The translations under genes were made by a program, and so were the position numbers. The notes below the pieces were generated by a model. The model worked only from the letters and a program-made list of their open reading frames with translations, was not told where the DNA came from and ran no database searches. DNA of 64,000 nt from Nakamurella leprariae (GTDB lineage Bacteria; Actinomycetota; Actinomycetes; Mycobacteriales; Nakamurellaceae): assembly GCF_016918035.1 (NCBI RefSeq), contig NZ_JAERWK010000010.1, positions 62,001-126,000 on the forward strand, given 5' to 3'. Positions 55,957 through 63,985 of the stretch are shown piece after piece; the first letter of the stretch is position 1; the number at the start of each line of letters is the position of its first letter.

Positions 55957-56810
55957 TGCCGTACTTCCTCGTGGACGACAACTTCCGGGAGCACCCGAAG
56001 GTGCTGCGCATCCCGCGCCGGCAGCGGGAGTCGGTGTGCGGCACCTGGGTGCTCGCGGGGAACTGGTCGGCCGCGAAACTGACCGACGGTGAGATCCCCG
56101 ATTACATCGTGGAGGAGTTGGGACTGTCGCGGCGGAACGTCGAGACGCTCGTTTCCGTCGGACTTTGGGAGGAAACCGAGCAGGGTTACCGCTTCCACCA
56201 GTGGGCCGAGAACGGGCAGCCCGTGCGGGAAGTCGTCGAGCAGAAGCGCGAGGACAACCGCGAACGACAACGCCGTTCAAGGGGAAACCGCAGGTCAGAA
56301 GGTTCTGTCACGCGTGACAACCCCGTGACACCCCCTGTGACTCACGCGTTAGTCACAAACCCGCGGCACGGTGACGAAAGCGTGAGTCACAACCCCCACT
56401 CCACTCCACTCCACTCCACTCCTATAACTACCCCCCAACCCCCCTCAGACGAGGGGGGCGAGATCGACCCATTCGAACCCGATCCGCCCTCGCTGCTGCC
56501 CGTCCAGCCCGCACCCGACCGCACCGTCAAGCGGACCCGGGGTACCCGCGTCCCGGAGCCGTTCGTGATCACCCCGGAGATGCGCGCCTGGGCGGCCGAG
56601 AAGGTCCCCGGCGTCGACGTCGACCAAGCCACCGAGCAGTTCGTCGACTTCTGGCGCGGTCTCGGCGGTACGAGGGGCTGCAAGGTCGACTGGGTCGGGA
56701 CGTGGCGTAACGGGATGCGTTACGCCGCTGATCGTCTATCCGCCCGCCGCGCCGCCGTTGTCGGGGCTCGCCCGGCCGCGGTCCGACAGTTCCGGGGGTT
56801 CCAGGAATGA
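55956..56810 (+). CDS. phage replication initiator (replisome organiser-like)
   Basis: 284 residues. The N-terminal winged-helix domain (about 1-90, F-L-V-D-D-N-F-R-E-H-P-K-V and L-G-L-S-R-R-N-V-E-T-L-V-S-V-G-L-W) is typical of phage replisome organisers. A low-complexity linker (about 105-190) is encoded by the repeat-rich, less GC-rich region 56307-56430. The C-terminal domain (about 195-284, F-V-I-T-P-E-M-R-A-W-A) resembles DnaD/DnaT-type helicase-loading parts. It overlaps the helicase gene by ATGA. The plan recalls lambda O, whose gene contains the origin. Confidence 0.8.
   Translation: MPYFLVDDNFREHPKVLRIPRRQRESVCGTWVLAGNWSAAKLTDGEIPDYIVEELGLSRRNVETLVSVGLWEETEQGYRFHQWAENGQPVREVVEQKREDNRERQRRSRGNRRSEGSVTRDNPVTPPVTHALVTNPRHGDESVSHNPHSTPLHSTPITTPQPPSDEGGEIDPFEPDPPSLLPVQPAPDRTVKRTRGTRVPEPFVITPEMRAWAAEKVPGVDVDQATEQFVDFWRGLGGTRGCKVDWVGTWRNGMRYAADRLSARRAAVVGARPAAVRQFRGFQE
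56307..56430. other. putative phage replication origin inside the initiator gene
   Basis: GTGAC or its complement GTCAC occurs at 56307, 56314, 56325, 56337, 56352, 56371 and 56386. The first two form the 14-bp palindrome TGTCACGCGTGACA; GTGACTCACG (56337) and CGTGAGTCAC (56381) are inverted copies. Then five tandem CCACT units (56396-56420) and TATAACTA (56423-56430), the most AT-rich spot in this area. Confidence 0.6.
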
Positions 56811-58105
56811 CCACGCTCGTGCAGGACACGATCTCCGAGTGCGCCCTCCTCGGCTCGGTCTTGATCGAACCTGACATCGCTCTGCCCGCCTTGCGGATGC
56901 TCGACCCGGACGAGTTCGCCCAGGCCCGTCACGCGTCCCTCGCCGCGCTGCTGATCGACATGTCCCGCCGCGGCGACGCGATCGACCCGATCCTGGTCGC
57001 CGAACAGGTCCGGGCCCGCGGCGAGTTCGTCCAGCAGCTCCCGGCCAGCTACCTGCTGTCGCTGTCCGGTGGCGTCGTGCAGCCCCGGTACGCCGCGGAG
57101 TACGCCGCGAATGTGCGTCGCGCCGCCCGGATGCGTCAGGCCCGCACCACCGCCATGGACCTCGCGCAACGCCTGGACGCGATGGCCGACACCGGCGAGT
57201 TCCACAACCTCGACGAGCTCCTCGCCCACGGCGTCGACGCGTTCGCCGGGATCCCCGACCAGCTTGACCAGGCCGTCACGACCTTGCCGCCGACGCTGGA
57301 CGACGTCATGGCCACGGAAGTCCACGAGCAGTGGCTGATTCCAGGCCTGCTGGGCCGTGGGGAACGGGTCGTGATCACCGGCCTGGAGGGGCAGGGCAAG
57401 TCGGTGATGCTGCGGCAGGTCGCCGCGTGCACCGCCGCCGGTCTGCACCCGTTCACCCTGGAACGGGTCGCCGACCCCGCCCGCGTCCTGCACATCGACC
57501 TGGAGAACAACCTGGTCCAGTCGAAGATCGGGTACGCGATGATCATCCCGGTCATCGACCGGATCCTGCAGTCCCGGTCGTGGCGGTCGAACCTGCGGAT
57601 CGCGCTCCGACCCGAAGGCATCGACCTCCTCGCCGCTGACGCCGTGTGGTTCTCCCGGCAGGCCGCCGCCACGTCACCGGACCTGATCGTGTCCGGGTCG
57701 CTGTACCGCATGGCCCTCGGCAACCCGAACAGCGAGGAGGACGCCCGCAAGGTCGTCTCGGTCCTCGACCAGGTCCGCACCCGCCACAACGCGACGCTGC
57801 TGCTGGAGGCGCACGCCGGTCACGCCACCACCGGTGCCGGCGCCCGCGCGATGCGCCCCCGCGGGGCGTCGCTGTGGATGGGCTGGCCTGAGGTGGGTCT
57901 GGGCATGACCCGCCACCCCGACGACCCGGGAAAGAAGCGCATGGAGCTGGCGATGCTGGAGCCGTGGCGCGGAGCCCGCGTGGACCGGGACTGGCCGGAG
58001 GAGATCCGACACGGCAACCCGGCGCACCGGGAGTTGCCGTGGATGCCCCGGGACGCGGAGAACTACTACGCGGAGCTGTCCGAGAATCGGCGGGCCGCTG
58101 CATGA
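56807..58105 (+). CDS. DnaB/RepA-type replicative helicase
   Basis: 432 residues: DnaB N-terminal helical domain (about 8-110, starting E-C-A-L-L-G-S-V-L), then a RecA-fold ATPase with Walker A G-L-E-G-Q-G-K-S (about 193-200), Walker B-like L-I-V-S-G-S-L and the conserved L-L-L-E-A-H-A-G-H. The core is closer to the AAA_25/RepA group than to full DnaB. Adjacent to the initiator, whose product probably loads it. Confidence 0.85.
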   Translation: MTTLVQDTISECALLGSVLIEPDIALPALRMLDPDEFAQARHASLAALLIDMSRRGDAIDPILVAEQVRARGEFVQQLPASYLLSLSGGVVQPRYAAEYAANVRRAARMRQARTTAMDLAQRLDAMADTGEFHNLDELLAHGVDAFAGIPDQLDQAVTTLPPTLDDVMATEVHEQWLIPGLLGRGERVVITGLEGQGKSVMLRQVAACTAAGLHPFTLERVADPARVLHIDLENNLVQSKIGYAMIIPVIDRILQSRSWRSNLRIALRPEGIDLLAADAVWFSRQAAATSPDLIVSGSLYRMALGNPNSEEDARKVVSVLDQVRTRHNATLLLEAHAGHATTGAGARAMRPRGASLWMGWPEVGLGMTRHPDDPGKKRMELAMLEPWRGARVDRDWPEEIRHGNPAHRELPWMPRDAENYYAELSENRRAAA

Positions 58106-58308
58106 GCGACCTTGAGACCCGAGTCCTGGCTGCGGTCGCCGAGTACGGCCGCACCCGTGAGGCCGTACTCGCGGCGACGAACTGCCTGGACCGAGGGCAG
58201 GGGTCCTTCTCGGAGATGCGGGTCCGGAACGGGGCGTGGCTGGCCGCGCGGGACCGGCTCGACCAGCTGGCCGGCGAGTACGTCCTCGCGCGGGCGTGGT
58301 CAGCGTGA
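58102..58308 (+). CDS. small hypothetical phage protein
   Basis: 68 residues, helical, V-L-A-A-V-A-E-Y-G-R-T-R and A-R-D-R-L-D-Q-L-A-G-E-Y-V-L-A. Coupled by 4-bp overlaps to helicase and HNH genes. Not recognised. Confidence 0.6.
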   Translation: MSDLETRVLAAVAEYGRTREAVLAATNCLDRGQGSFSEMRVRNGAWLAARDRLDQLAGEYVLARAWSA

Positions 58309-58757
58309 AGCGCTCCGGCCCCCTCCCCCGGATCACGCCGATGCGCCGGTCCCGGATGTCCCGCCGCCCCACCGCACGGCTGGCCGCGTCGAACCGCGAG
58401 TGGCGCGAGACCGCCCGCGACGTCATCCTCGCCCGCGACCAGTGGCAGTGCATCGTGTGTGGCCGGCTCACCCGCCTCGCGCACCACCGGGTGCCGCGGC
58501 AGATGGGCGGCCGCACCCACGACCCCGACGTGCACTCCCCCGACCGCGGGATCGCGGTGTGCCAACGCCACCACGACCGCATCGAAACCCTGGAACGGGC
58601 GGACGCGTACCGGTGGGGGTGGCTCGTCCCATCCGGCATCGACCCGGCCACGTGGCCGGTGTACTACCAGGCCGAACACACCTGGTACCTCCTCGACCCC
58701 GCCGGCCGCCGCCACCAGGTCGCCGCCGATGTCGCTCTGGGAAGGGTCACCCCGTGA
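58305..58757 (+). CDS. HNH endonuclease
   Basis: 150 residues. HNH core: R-D-Q-W-Q-C-I-V-C (first Cys pair), L-A-H-H-R-V-P-R-Q-M-G-G, and V-C-Q-R-H-H-D-R-I-E. The C-terminal third (W-G-W-L-V-P-S-G and V-Y-Y-Q-A-E-H-T-W-Y-L) is outside the nuclease. GTG start in a GTGA overlap. Many actinophages carry such an enzyme for packaging or recombination; here it lies before RusA and terminase rather than next to the portal. Confidence 0.85.
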   Translation: MKRSGPLPRITPMRRSRMSRRPTARLAASNREWRETARDVILARDQWQCIVCGRLTRLAHHRVPRQMGGRTHDPDVHSPDRGIAVCQRHHDRIETLERADAYRWGWLVPSGIDPATWPVYYQAEHTWYLLDPAGRRHQVAADVALGRVTP

Positions 58758-59392
58758 CGTGGAAAGTGTGCCCGGCATGCGCCCGCCGCGAAGCCAGCGT
58801 GATCGCGGAGGACTGCCCGATCTGCCAGGGCCAGGGCCGCCTCGAACTCGGCCGGCCCGCCCTGGCGCAGGCGGCCCGCACGGGCGGCCCGGAGGCCGTC
58901 GCCCTGGCCGTGGACTACGCCCTGGAGGTCCAGGCCCGCAAGGACCTCGCCCCGCAACACCCGGACTGGCTGCGTGCCCGCACCAACCTCGCCCGCGTCG
59001 TCGCAGCACTCCGGGCACGGGGTCTCCTCGCCCCCACCCCCTCACCCATCGACCCCAGCAGCGTGTTGCCGGCGCAGCACCCGAGGCCGCCGATCGAGCA
59101 GGTCCGCGCCACCGCCAAGCACCTCACCCCCGGGTATCAGCGCGGCGACCATGAACGGCTCTACGCCCCCGCCCCCTGCCAGTACGGCCCCGACGAGCGC
59201 CCGACCGAGCACGGCGGCATCCCCGGATTCAGTGCGGCCGGGTTCATCGCCCACCTCACCCGCGTGTGCGACCCCGTGGATCCCGTGGACCCGCACACCT
59301 CGACCCGGCACCGCGCCCAATCCCGGGACCGTCAGGGCCGCTTCGCGAAGGTCCTCGTGTCCGCCGCCGCCCTCGACCAAGCCCTGTTCTGA
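58754..59392 (+). CDS. phage protein with N-terminal zinc knuckle
   Basis: 212 residues. Two C-x-x-C pairs at the start (V-C-P-A-C and D-C-P-I-C) make a DnaJ-type zinc ribbon. A middle helical region and a C-terminal part with R-D-R-Q-G-R-F-A-K follow; the last is a common actinophage motif. Function not known. Confidence 0.65.
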   Translation: MTWKVCPACARREASVIAEDCPICQGQGRLELGRPALAQAARTGGPEAVALAVDYALEVQARKDLAPQHPDWLRARTNLARVVAALRARGLLAPTPSPIDPSSVLPAQHPRPPIEQVRATAKHLTPGYQRGDHERLYAPAPCQYGPDERPTEHGGIPGFSAAGFIAHLTRVCDPVDPVDPHTSTRHRAQSRDRQGRFAKVLVSAAALDQALF

Positions 59393-59455
59393 CCCCCGCC
59401 CGCGACACCGCGGGGGTCCCCCGACCACACCGACAACCGTTGGAGCATCAACGCC

Positions 59456-59923
59456 ATGGGACCAACCACCAGCAGCGTCGCCGAGCGGATCCGGTCCGCC
59501 GCCGACACGCCCCACCCGATCAGTGATCAGGCCATCGCCACACAGCTCGGGATCCCCGCCCGCGTCGTCCAGGCAGTCCTCGGCCACACCGGGATCTCGC
59601 CCCTCGTGGCGCACCCCCGACCCGACCGCGACTTCGACGACATCATCGACGGCGTGTCAGCGGCCACTCAGCGGGCCCGTCGCGCCGCCCGCACCCCGTG
59701 CGGCACCGTGCCCGGGTTCCGCTCCCACCGAGCCCGCCAAGAAGACCCCTGCACCGACTGCGCCACCGCGTGGGCCGAACGGATCCAGGACCTCCCCCCG
59801 ATCGAGCACGGCACCCGCAACGGGTACGTCGCGCACTACCGGCGGAACATCCCGTACTGCCAGCCGTGCCGTGACGCGCAAACCGTGTATTCCCTCGGCC
59901 TCCGCACCCGGACCGCCGCATGA
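59456..59923 (+). CDS. phage protein with tandem CGT-H-CxxC zinc motifs
   Basis: 155 residues. Residues 1-45 look like a helix-turn-helix (I-S-D-Q-A-I-A-T-Q-L-G-I-P-A-R-V-V-Q). Then two copies of the motif C-G-T-x3-G-x3-H-x8-C-x2-C: the first complete (C-G-T-V-P-G-F-R-S-H, P-C-T-D-C-A-T-A), the second with H in place of the first C (H-G-T-R-N-G-Y-V-A-H, Y-C-Q-P-C-R-D-A). Such knuckles are frequent in actinophage early regions; role unknown. Confidence 0.65.
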   Translation: MGPTTSSVAERIRSAADTPHPISDQAIATQLGIPARVVQAVLGHTGISPLVAHPRPDRDFDDIIDGVSAATQRARRAARTPCGTVPGFRSHRARQEDPCTDCATAWAERIQDLPPIEHGTRNGYVAHYRRNIPYCQPCRDAQTVYSLGLRTRTAA

Positions 59924-60309
59924 GCGCCCGCCGGATCTACCGCATCCACGTCATCAGCAACGGCGGCGACTACCCACGCAAGTTCATCCCTCCGGACGAC
60001 GCCTGGATCGACCCAGACACCGGGTACCCCGGCGAACGCCGATTTGTCCCGCCCTCGGTCGGTGTCTACCCGCGGCACTTCCTGTCACAGTCCGGCGCCC
60101 AGGAGCGTCGCGACATGCTCGAAGCCAACGGCTGCCGGGCATGGGTCGAACGGTCCAACCCCATCGAGTTCCCCTCGGAGGACCAGTCGCGGTACACCGT
60201 CGAACTCGGTGGGCAGACGTTCAACCAAGCGCAGTGGGAAGCGATCGACCGATACATCGACGCCCGCCTCACGCACCATCAACCACCGACCACGGACAGC
60301 GCCGCATGA
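59920..60309 (+). CDS. hypothetical phage protein
   Basis: 129 residues, mixed alpha/beta (Y-R-I-H-V-I-S-N-G-G-D-Y-P start; S-R-Y-T-V-E-L-G-G-Q-T-F-N near the end). Overlaps both neighbours by 4 bp. No family recognised. Confidence 0.6.
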   Translation: MSARRIYRIHVISNGGDYPRKFIPPDDAWIDPDTGYPGERRFVPPSVGVYPRHFLSQSGAQERRDMLEANGCRAWVERSNPIEFPSEDQSRYTVELGGQTFNQAQWEAIDRYIDARLTHHQPPTTDSAA

Positions 60310-60884
60310 CCGCCCGCGCGTCAACACAAGGGCGAGTCAACAAACGCGCCGGGAACACCACCGGCCGCGGACGCAAGACCAGCCGCACCGCCATCGAAGA
60401 ACGCCGCCGCGCCGCCGAAGCCGTCCAGCTCCGCGCGCAGGGCTACACGCACCAGCAGATCGCCGACGAGCTGGGCTACCGGGACCGCTCCGGGGCGCAC
60501 CGCGCGATCTCCGGGGCGTTGGCCGCGGTCGAGTCGGAGTCCGTCGAGGAGCTGCGGAAGGTGATGGACGACCAGCTCGACACCGCGATGCGGCAAGTCC
60601 TCCCCCTGGTCCAGGGCGAACCGAACCTGGGGTGGCTCACCGACCTGGACACGGAGTCGATGACGCCGCAGCAGTTGGACGAGCTCGCGGAGCGCGTCGC
60701 CGGCCTGATCGAGGACAAGCTCGAACTCAGGTTGAAGGCGGTGGATCGGCTGGTGAAGATCCAGGAGCGGCGGGCGAAGCTGCACGGGGTGGACGCCCCG
60801 ATCCGCACCGAGGTGAGTGGTGATGGTGTGCCGTTCCAGGTTGTGTTGCCGGCGGCCGCGTTGATGCCGGGGGACGTGAAGTGA
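60306..60884 (+). CDS. HTH phage protein, candidate small terminase subunit
   Basis: 192 residues: basic N-terminus, a helix-turn-helix Y-T-H-Q-Q-I-A-D-E-L-G-Y-R-D-R-S-G-A-H-R (about 45-65), a long central helical region and a C-terminus with I-Q-E-R-R-A-K-L-H-G-V-D-A-P. This plan fits small terminases of actinophages. RusA and a small gene lie between it and the large terminase, which is less usual, so the call is tentative. Confidence 0.55.
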   Translation: MTARASTQGRVNKRAGNTTGRGRKTSRTAIEERRRAAEAVQLRAQGYTHQQIADELGYRDRSGAHRAISGALAAVESESVEELRKVMDDQLDTAMRQVLPLVQGEPNLGWLTDLDTESMTPQQLDELAERVAGLIEDKLELRLKAVDRLVKIQERRAKLHGVDAPIRTEVSGDGVPFQVVLPAAALMPGDVK

Positions 60885-61207
60885 TCGCGATCATCGCCGC
60901 AGACGAGGCCGACATGGACGCCGTCGACGAGACGGTGTTCCCGCTCCCGATGGGCACGCCGATGGTCGTGCGCGACGTCGAGGCATGGCTGGCCCAGCCG
61001 CTCTACGACGAGCAGGGGCAGTTCGCCGACGTCATCGCCACCAAGAGGGCGAAGCAGCATCCCCAGTTCGATGAGGTGTGGCAGATGTTGGCCCGGCACG
61101 TCGCCGGCCGGTTCCGCTGCTGGTGCGACGCCCCGATCAACCCGCGGACCGGGGCGTGCCTCGCGGTGCGGGGTGTGCACCCGATGCCCGAGGACGATGC
61201 CCCGTGA
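60881..61207 (+). CDS. hypothetical phage protein
   Basis: 108 residues from a GTG in 4-bp overlap. F-A-D-V-I-A-T-K-R-A-K-Q-H-P-Q-F-D-E-V-W and a Cys pair F-R-C-W-C-D-A. Not recognised. Confidence 0.6.
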   Translation: MIAIIAADEADMDAVDETVFPLPMGTPMVVRDVEAWLAQPLYDEQGQFADVIATKRAKQHPQFDEVWQMLARHVAGRFRCWCDAPINPRTGACLAVRGVHPMPEDDAP

Positions 61208-61680
61208 GCGCCGTCGAGGGGTTCCCCGACATCGGGTACGTCGCCCGGGCCGCAGCCGAAGTGACCGCCCCGTTGGTCACTCGCATCCCCGGATGGGTCG
61301 CTCCCCCGTTGAAGTCGAACGACCGCCTCCACCACATGGCCGAACACCGCGTGAAGGCGTCACTCCGGGCGGACGCCGGGTGGGTCGGCCGCTCCCGGCA
61401 GGTCCGCGCCAAAGCCCGCGCGGACGGGTGGACGTTCCCGATCGACTACCCCGTCGAGGCGTTGATCGTGTGGGAGGTGACGGATCGGCATCGCCGCGAT
61501 GCCGGCGCCTCCACCCCCACATTGAAGGTGTGGCTGGATGGCCTCCGTGATGCGGGGATCCTCGCCGATGACCATCACGGGATCGTGGTTGAGGAACGCG
61601 CCCGGGTCGAGGTCGGGGACCGCAGGGGTGTGCGGATCGAGCTGCACCGGGTCGAGCCCGACGATGCCGCCGCTCGTTGA
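61204..61680 (+). CDS. RusA-like Holliday junction resolvase
   Basis: 158 residues. L-K-S-N-D-R-L-H-H opens the fold, K-A-S-L-R follows, and D-A-G-A-S-T-P-T-L-K-V-W-L-D-G-L-R-D-A-G-I-L-A-D-D carries the acidic residues of the RusA active site. Resolves branched DNA before packaging. GTG start in GTGA overlap; its end overlaps the terminase by 17 bp. Confidence 0.82.
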   Translation: MSAVEGFPDIGYVARAAAEVTAPLVTRIPGWVAPPLKSNDRLHHMAEHRVKASLRADAGWVGRSRQVRAKARADGWTFPIDYPVEALIVWEVTDRHRRDAGASTPTLKVWLDGLRDAGILADDHHGIVVEERARVEVGDRRGVRIELHRVEPDDAAAR

Positions 61681-63127
61681 GACGTGGCAGTACGGCGACC
61701 CCGGCCGCCCCTACGTCCCCGAACCACCACAACACGCCGCCCACCAGGCGTACGACGCGAAGGAGCTGCTGTACGGCGGCGCGGCCGGCGGCGGGAAGAC
61801 CGAGTTCCTCATCGCCGCCGCCGTGTTCCTGGCCCTGCGGATCCCGGGGTCGGCGTCGATCATCTTCCGGCGCACGTTCCCGGACCTGAAGCGCACGATC
61901 ATCCCGCGGATGCTCGCGAAGATCCCGAAGACCGTCGCGACCTACCACCACACCGACCACACGTGGACGTTCAAGAACGGGTCCACCATCGAATTGGCGT
62001 ATCTCCGCAAGGAGACCGACGTCCTGAACTACCAGGGCGCCGAATACCAACTCATCATCTTCGACGAGCTGACGCAGTTCACCGAGTTCCAATTCGACTA
62101 CATGGCCACCCGAGCCCGAGCCGCTGGCGCGGTCCTCGCCCTGATGCAAGCCGCGGGTGTGTCGTCGCGGATCATCGGGACCACGAACCCCGGCGGCCCG
62201 GGACATCACTGGGTCAAAGCCCGCTTCGTCGACCCCGCCCCCTGGGGCGCCACGTTCACCGTCCCGCCGACGAAGGACCAACCGAAACCCCGCACCCGCA
62301 GGTTCATCCCGGCGAAGCTCGCGGACAACCCGCACATGGACCCGTCCTACGAGGACACCCTGGACGCGATCCCCGACCCGGACCTGCGCCGCGCCCTCCG
62401 CGATGGCGACTGGGATGTCCTGCAGGGGGTGCGGTTCAAGCAGTGGCGCCGCGCCCTGCACGTGGTTGACGCCGGGATGATCGATCTGCCGTTGGTGGAC
62501 TACCCGCGGATCGTCGCGGTCGACTGGGGCATCGACGCCCCGTGGTGCGCGCTGTGGATGGGGCTGCTCCCGGACGGGCTGGTCTACGTGTACCGGGAGC
62601 TGTACCAGGCTGGGCTCACCAGCGAGGAGCAGTGCCGGGCGATCCTCGCCGCCGAGGCTGAGGGTGAGCGGGCGGAGGGCCGGCCCCTGCCGTTGATCAT
62701 GGACCCGGCGATGTGGGCCCGCCAGCACACCAGCGGGTCGGAGAAGCCGCTGGACCCGGACACCCCACCACCCGGGTCCGTTGCGGCGACGTATCGGCGG
62801 TTCTTCGGGCCGTCGATGCGGAAGGCGAACAACTCCCGGATCGACGGGTGGGCCGCCATCGACGAGCTGCTCCGCGTCCGCAGGGACGGCTTGCCGCGGC
62901 TGCTGGTGTCGGAGTTGTGCCCGAACCTGATCCGCACCCTGCCGGCGTTGCCGAGGTCGACGAAACGACCGGAGGACGTCGACACCGACGCTGAGGATCA
63001 CGCGCCGGATGCGTTGCGGTACGGGGTGATGGAACTGGCGGGTGGTGGGAAGCGGCGGGTGACGACGACGGTGACCAGGAGGGCCGCGCCGCCGGTGACG
63101 GGAAGTCTGGCGTCGACGGCGTTCTGA
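61664..63127 (+). CDS. phage terminase large subunit
   Basis: 487 residues. ATPase: Walker A G-G-A-A-G-G-G-K-T-E (about 38-47), Walker B L-I-I-F-D-E-L-T-Q (about 130), C-motif G-T-T-N-P-G-G. Nuclease: A-V-D-W-G-I-D near 285, a middle D-P-A-M-W and D-H-A-P-D-A-L-R-Y near the end. The ATG at 61664 gives the normal N-terminus; the longer open frame upstream is the RusA shadow. Confidence 0.93.
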   Translation: MPPLVETWQYGDPGRPYVPEPPQHAAHQAYDAKELLYGGAAGGGKTEFLIAAAVFLALRIPGSASIIFRRTFPDLKRTIIPRMLAKIPKTVATYHHTDHTWTFKNGSTIELAYLRKETDVLNYQGAEYQLIIFDELTQFTEFQFDYMATRARAAGAVLALMQAAGVSSRIIGTTNPGGPGHHWVKARFVDPAPWGATFTVPPTKDQPKPRTRRFIPAKLADNPHMDPSYEDTLDAIPDPDLRRALRDGDWDVLQGVRFKQWRRALHVVDAGMIDLPLVDYPRIVAVDWGIDAPWCALWMGLLPDGLVYVYRELYQAGLTSEEQCRAILAAEAEGERAEGRPLPLIMDPAMWARQHTSGSEKPLDPDTPPPGSVAATYRRFFGPSMRKANNSRIDGWAAIDELLRVRRDGLPRLLVSELCPNLIRTLPALPRSTKRPEDVDTDAEDHAPDALRYGVMELAGGGKRRVTTTVTRRAAPPVTGSLASTAF

Positions 63128-63131
63128 CCCC

Positions 63132-63159
63132 TTGTAAATACCGCGCCGCGCGGTAGTAT
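63132..63159 (+). promoter_or_regulatory. phage promoter with operator in its spacer, after terminase
   Basis: -35 TTGTAA (63132-63137), 16-bp spacer, -10 TAGTAT (63154-63159), ATG 6 nt later, so leaderless. TACCGCG-CCG-CGCGGTA (63139-63155) is a perfect 7-bp inverted repeat lying between and overlapping the -10, a good operator shape. Confidence 0.7.
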
Positions 63160-63165
63160 TGCCGC

Positions 63166-63354
63166 ATGGACACCACCACCAAGGCGCCGACCGGGTGGGT
63201 GGTCACCGCCGACAGCGACCCATGGGTCAGGTCCCACTTCACCGACCCCACCCAGGCCAACGTCTACGCGTCCGACCTCAACACGCGCGGGCACCACGGC
63301 ATCCGCGTCACCCCAACCCAACAGCAGGAGACCGCATGTTCACCGTCGCGTTGA
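63166..63354 (+). CDS. small hypothetical phage protein
   Basis: 62 residues: G-W-V-V-T-A-D-S-D-P-W-V-R-S-H-F-T then A-N-V-Y-A-S-D-L-N-T-R-G-H-H-G-I. Predicted leaderless start fixed by the promoter. The end overlaps the next gene by 19 bp. Not recognised. Confidence 0.6.
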   Translation: MDTTTKAPTGWVVTADSDPWVRSHFTDPTQANVYASDLNTRGHHGIRVTPTQQQETACSPSR

Positions 63355-63533
63355 TCATCGCCGCCTGGTTCGCGCTGTGCGCCGGGCTCATCGCGCTCGC
63401 TCGGGGGGCGCGTCTGGCCGACGAGATCGAGTTGCAGCAGCAGGATCGTGAGGACGCGGCGTGGTGCGAGGCGCACGCCGTGAACCAGCCGATCCCGTTC
63501 GAGTTGACCGACACCGGCCGGACCGCCGCATGA
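63336..63533 (+). CDS. small phage membrane protein
   Basis: 65 residues, one N-terminal transmembrane helix (V-A-L-I-I-A-A-W-F-A-L-C-A-G-L-I-A-L) and a charged tail. AGGAG 6 nt before the ATG. Could be part of a lysis or membrane module; unproven. Confidence 0.6.
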   Translation: MFTVALIIAAWFALCAGLIALARGARLADEIELQQQDREDAAWCEAHAVNQPIPFELTDTGRTAA

Positions 63534-63832
63534 GCGCCATCCTCGACAGCATCGCCCCGGTCATGACCGGTCTCGCCGGCCTGGCGACCGCCACGGTGCT
63601 CCTGTTCATCACCCGTCGCCAGGACCGCCAGATCAGCGAGCTGCGCGACGAGATCACCGCGGTTCGCCAGGGCGACCACCACCGGGTCGACGGCACCGAG
63701 TGCGCCGTCACGTCCCAGATCCACGGCTCGGATCCGTTCGGTCCGTGCTTGCACTGCGGCCACTTCCACCAGATCGACGTGCCGTGCGGCCTGTGCCAGG
63801 CCGAGATCGGTCAACGCCGGCTGTCCTCCTGA
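63530..63832 (+). CDS. phage membrane protein with C-terminal zinc ribbon
   Basis: 100 residues: one transmembrane helix (about 10-28), a short coiled region (R-Q-D-R-Q-I-S-E-L-R-D-E-I-T), then P-C-L-H-C-G-H-F-H and P-C-G-L-C, two C-x-x-C pairs that can bind zinc. Overlaps the preceding gene by ATGA. Unknown function. Confidence 0.6.
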   Translation: MSAILDSIAPVMTGLAGLATATVLLFITRRQDRQISELRDEITAVRQGDHHRVDGTECAVTSQIHGSDPFGPCLHCGHFHQIDVPCGLCQAEIGQRRLSS

Positions 63833-63836
63833 GACC

Positions 63837-63959
63837 TGCCGGGTGGGCGTCAACCGCAGCAGCCCCGGGGCCGCGTACACCCGGGCGCTGCACGTATGGC
63901 CGTCGGCGGGTGACCTCCTTTCGGCCCGTGTCATCGACGCGACCAGCGCCCACCCGGCA
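63837..63959. other. 123-nt non-coding region bounded by a perfect 13-bp inverted repeat
   Basis: TGCCGGGTGGGCG at 63837-63849 and its exact complement at 63947-63959 would close a large stem. The interior has further pairing potential and contains GACCTCCTTTC (63912-63922), ten of whose bases equal the 3' end of 16S rRNA (anti-Shine-Dalgarno). No gene fits here. Confidence 0.5.
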
Positions 63960-63985
63960 ACCAACCCACCGAGAGGGACCACCCG

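Noticed and set aside
63837-63959. tRNA gene in the phage non-coding region
   Set aside because: Arms are 97 nt apart, with no T-arm TTC motif or anticodon stem at the right distance.
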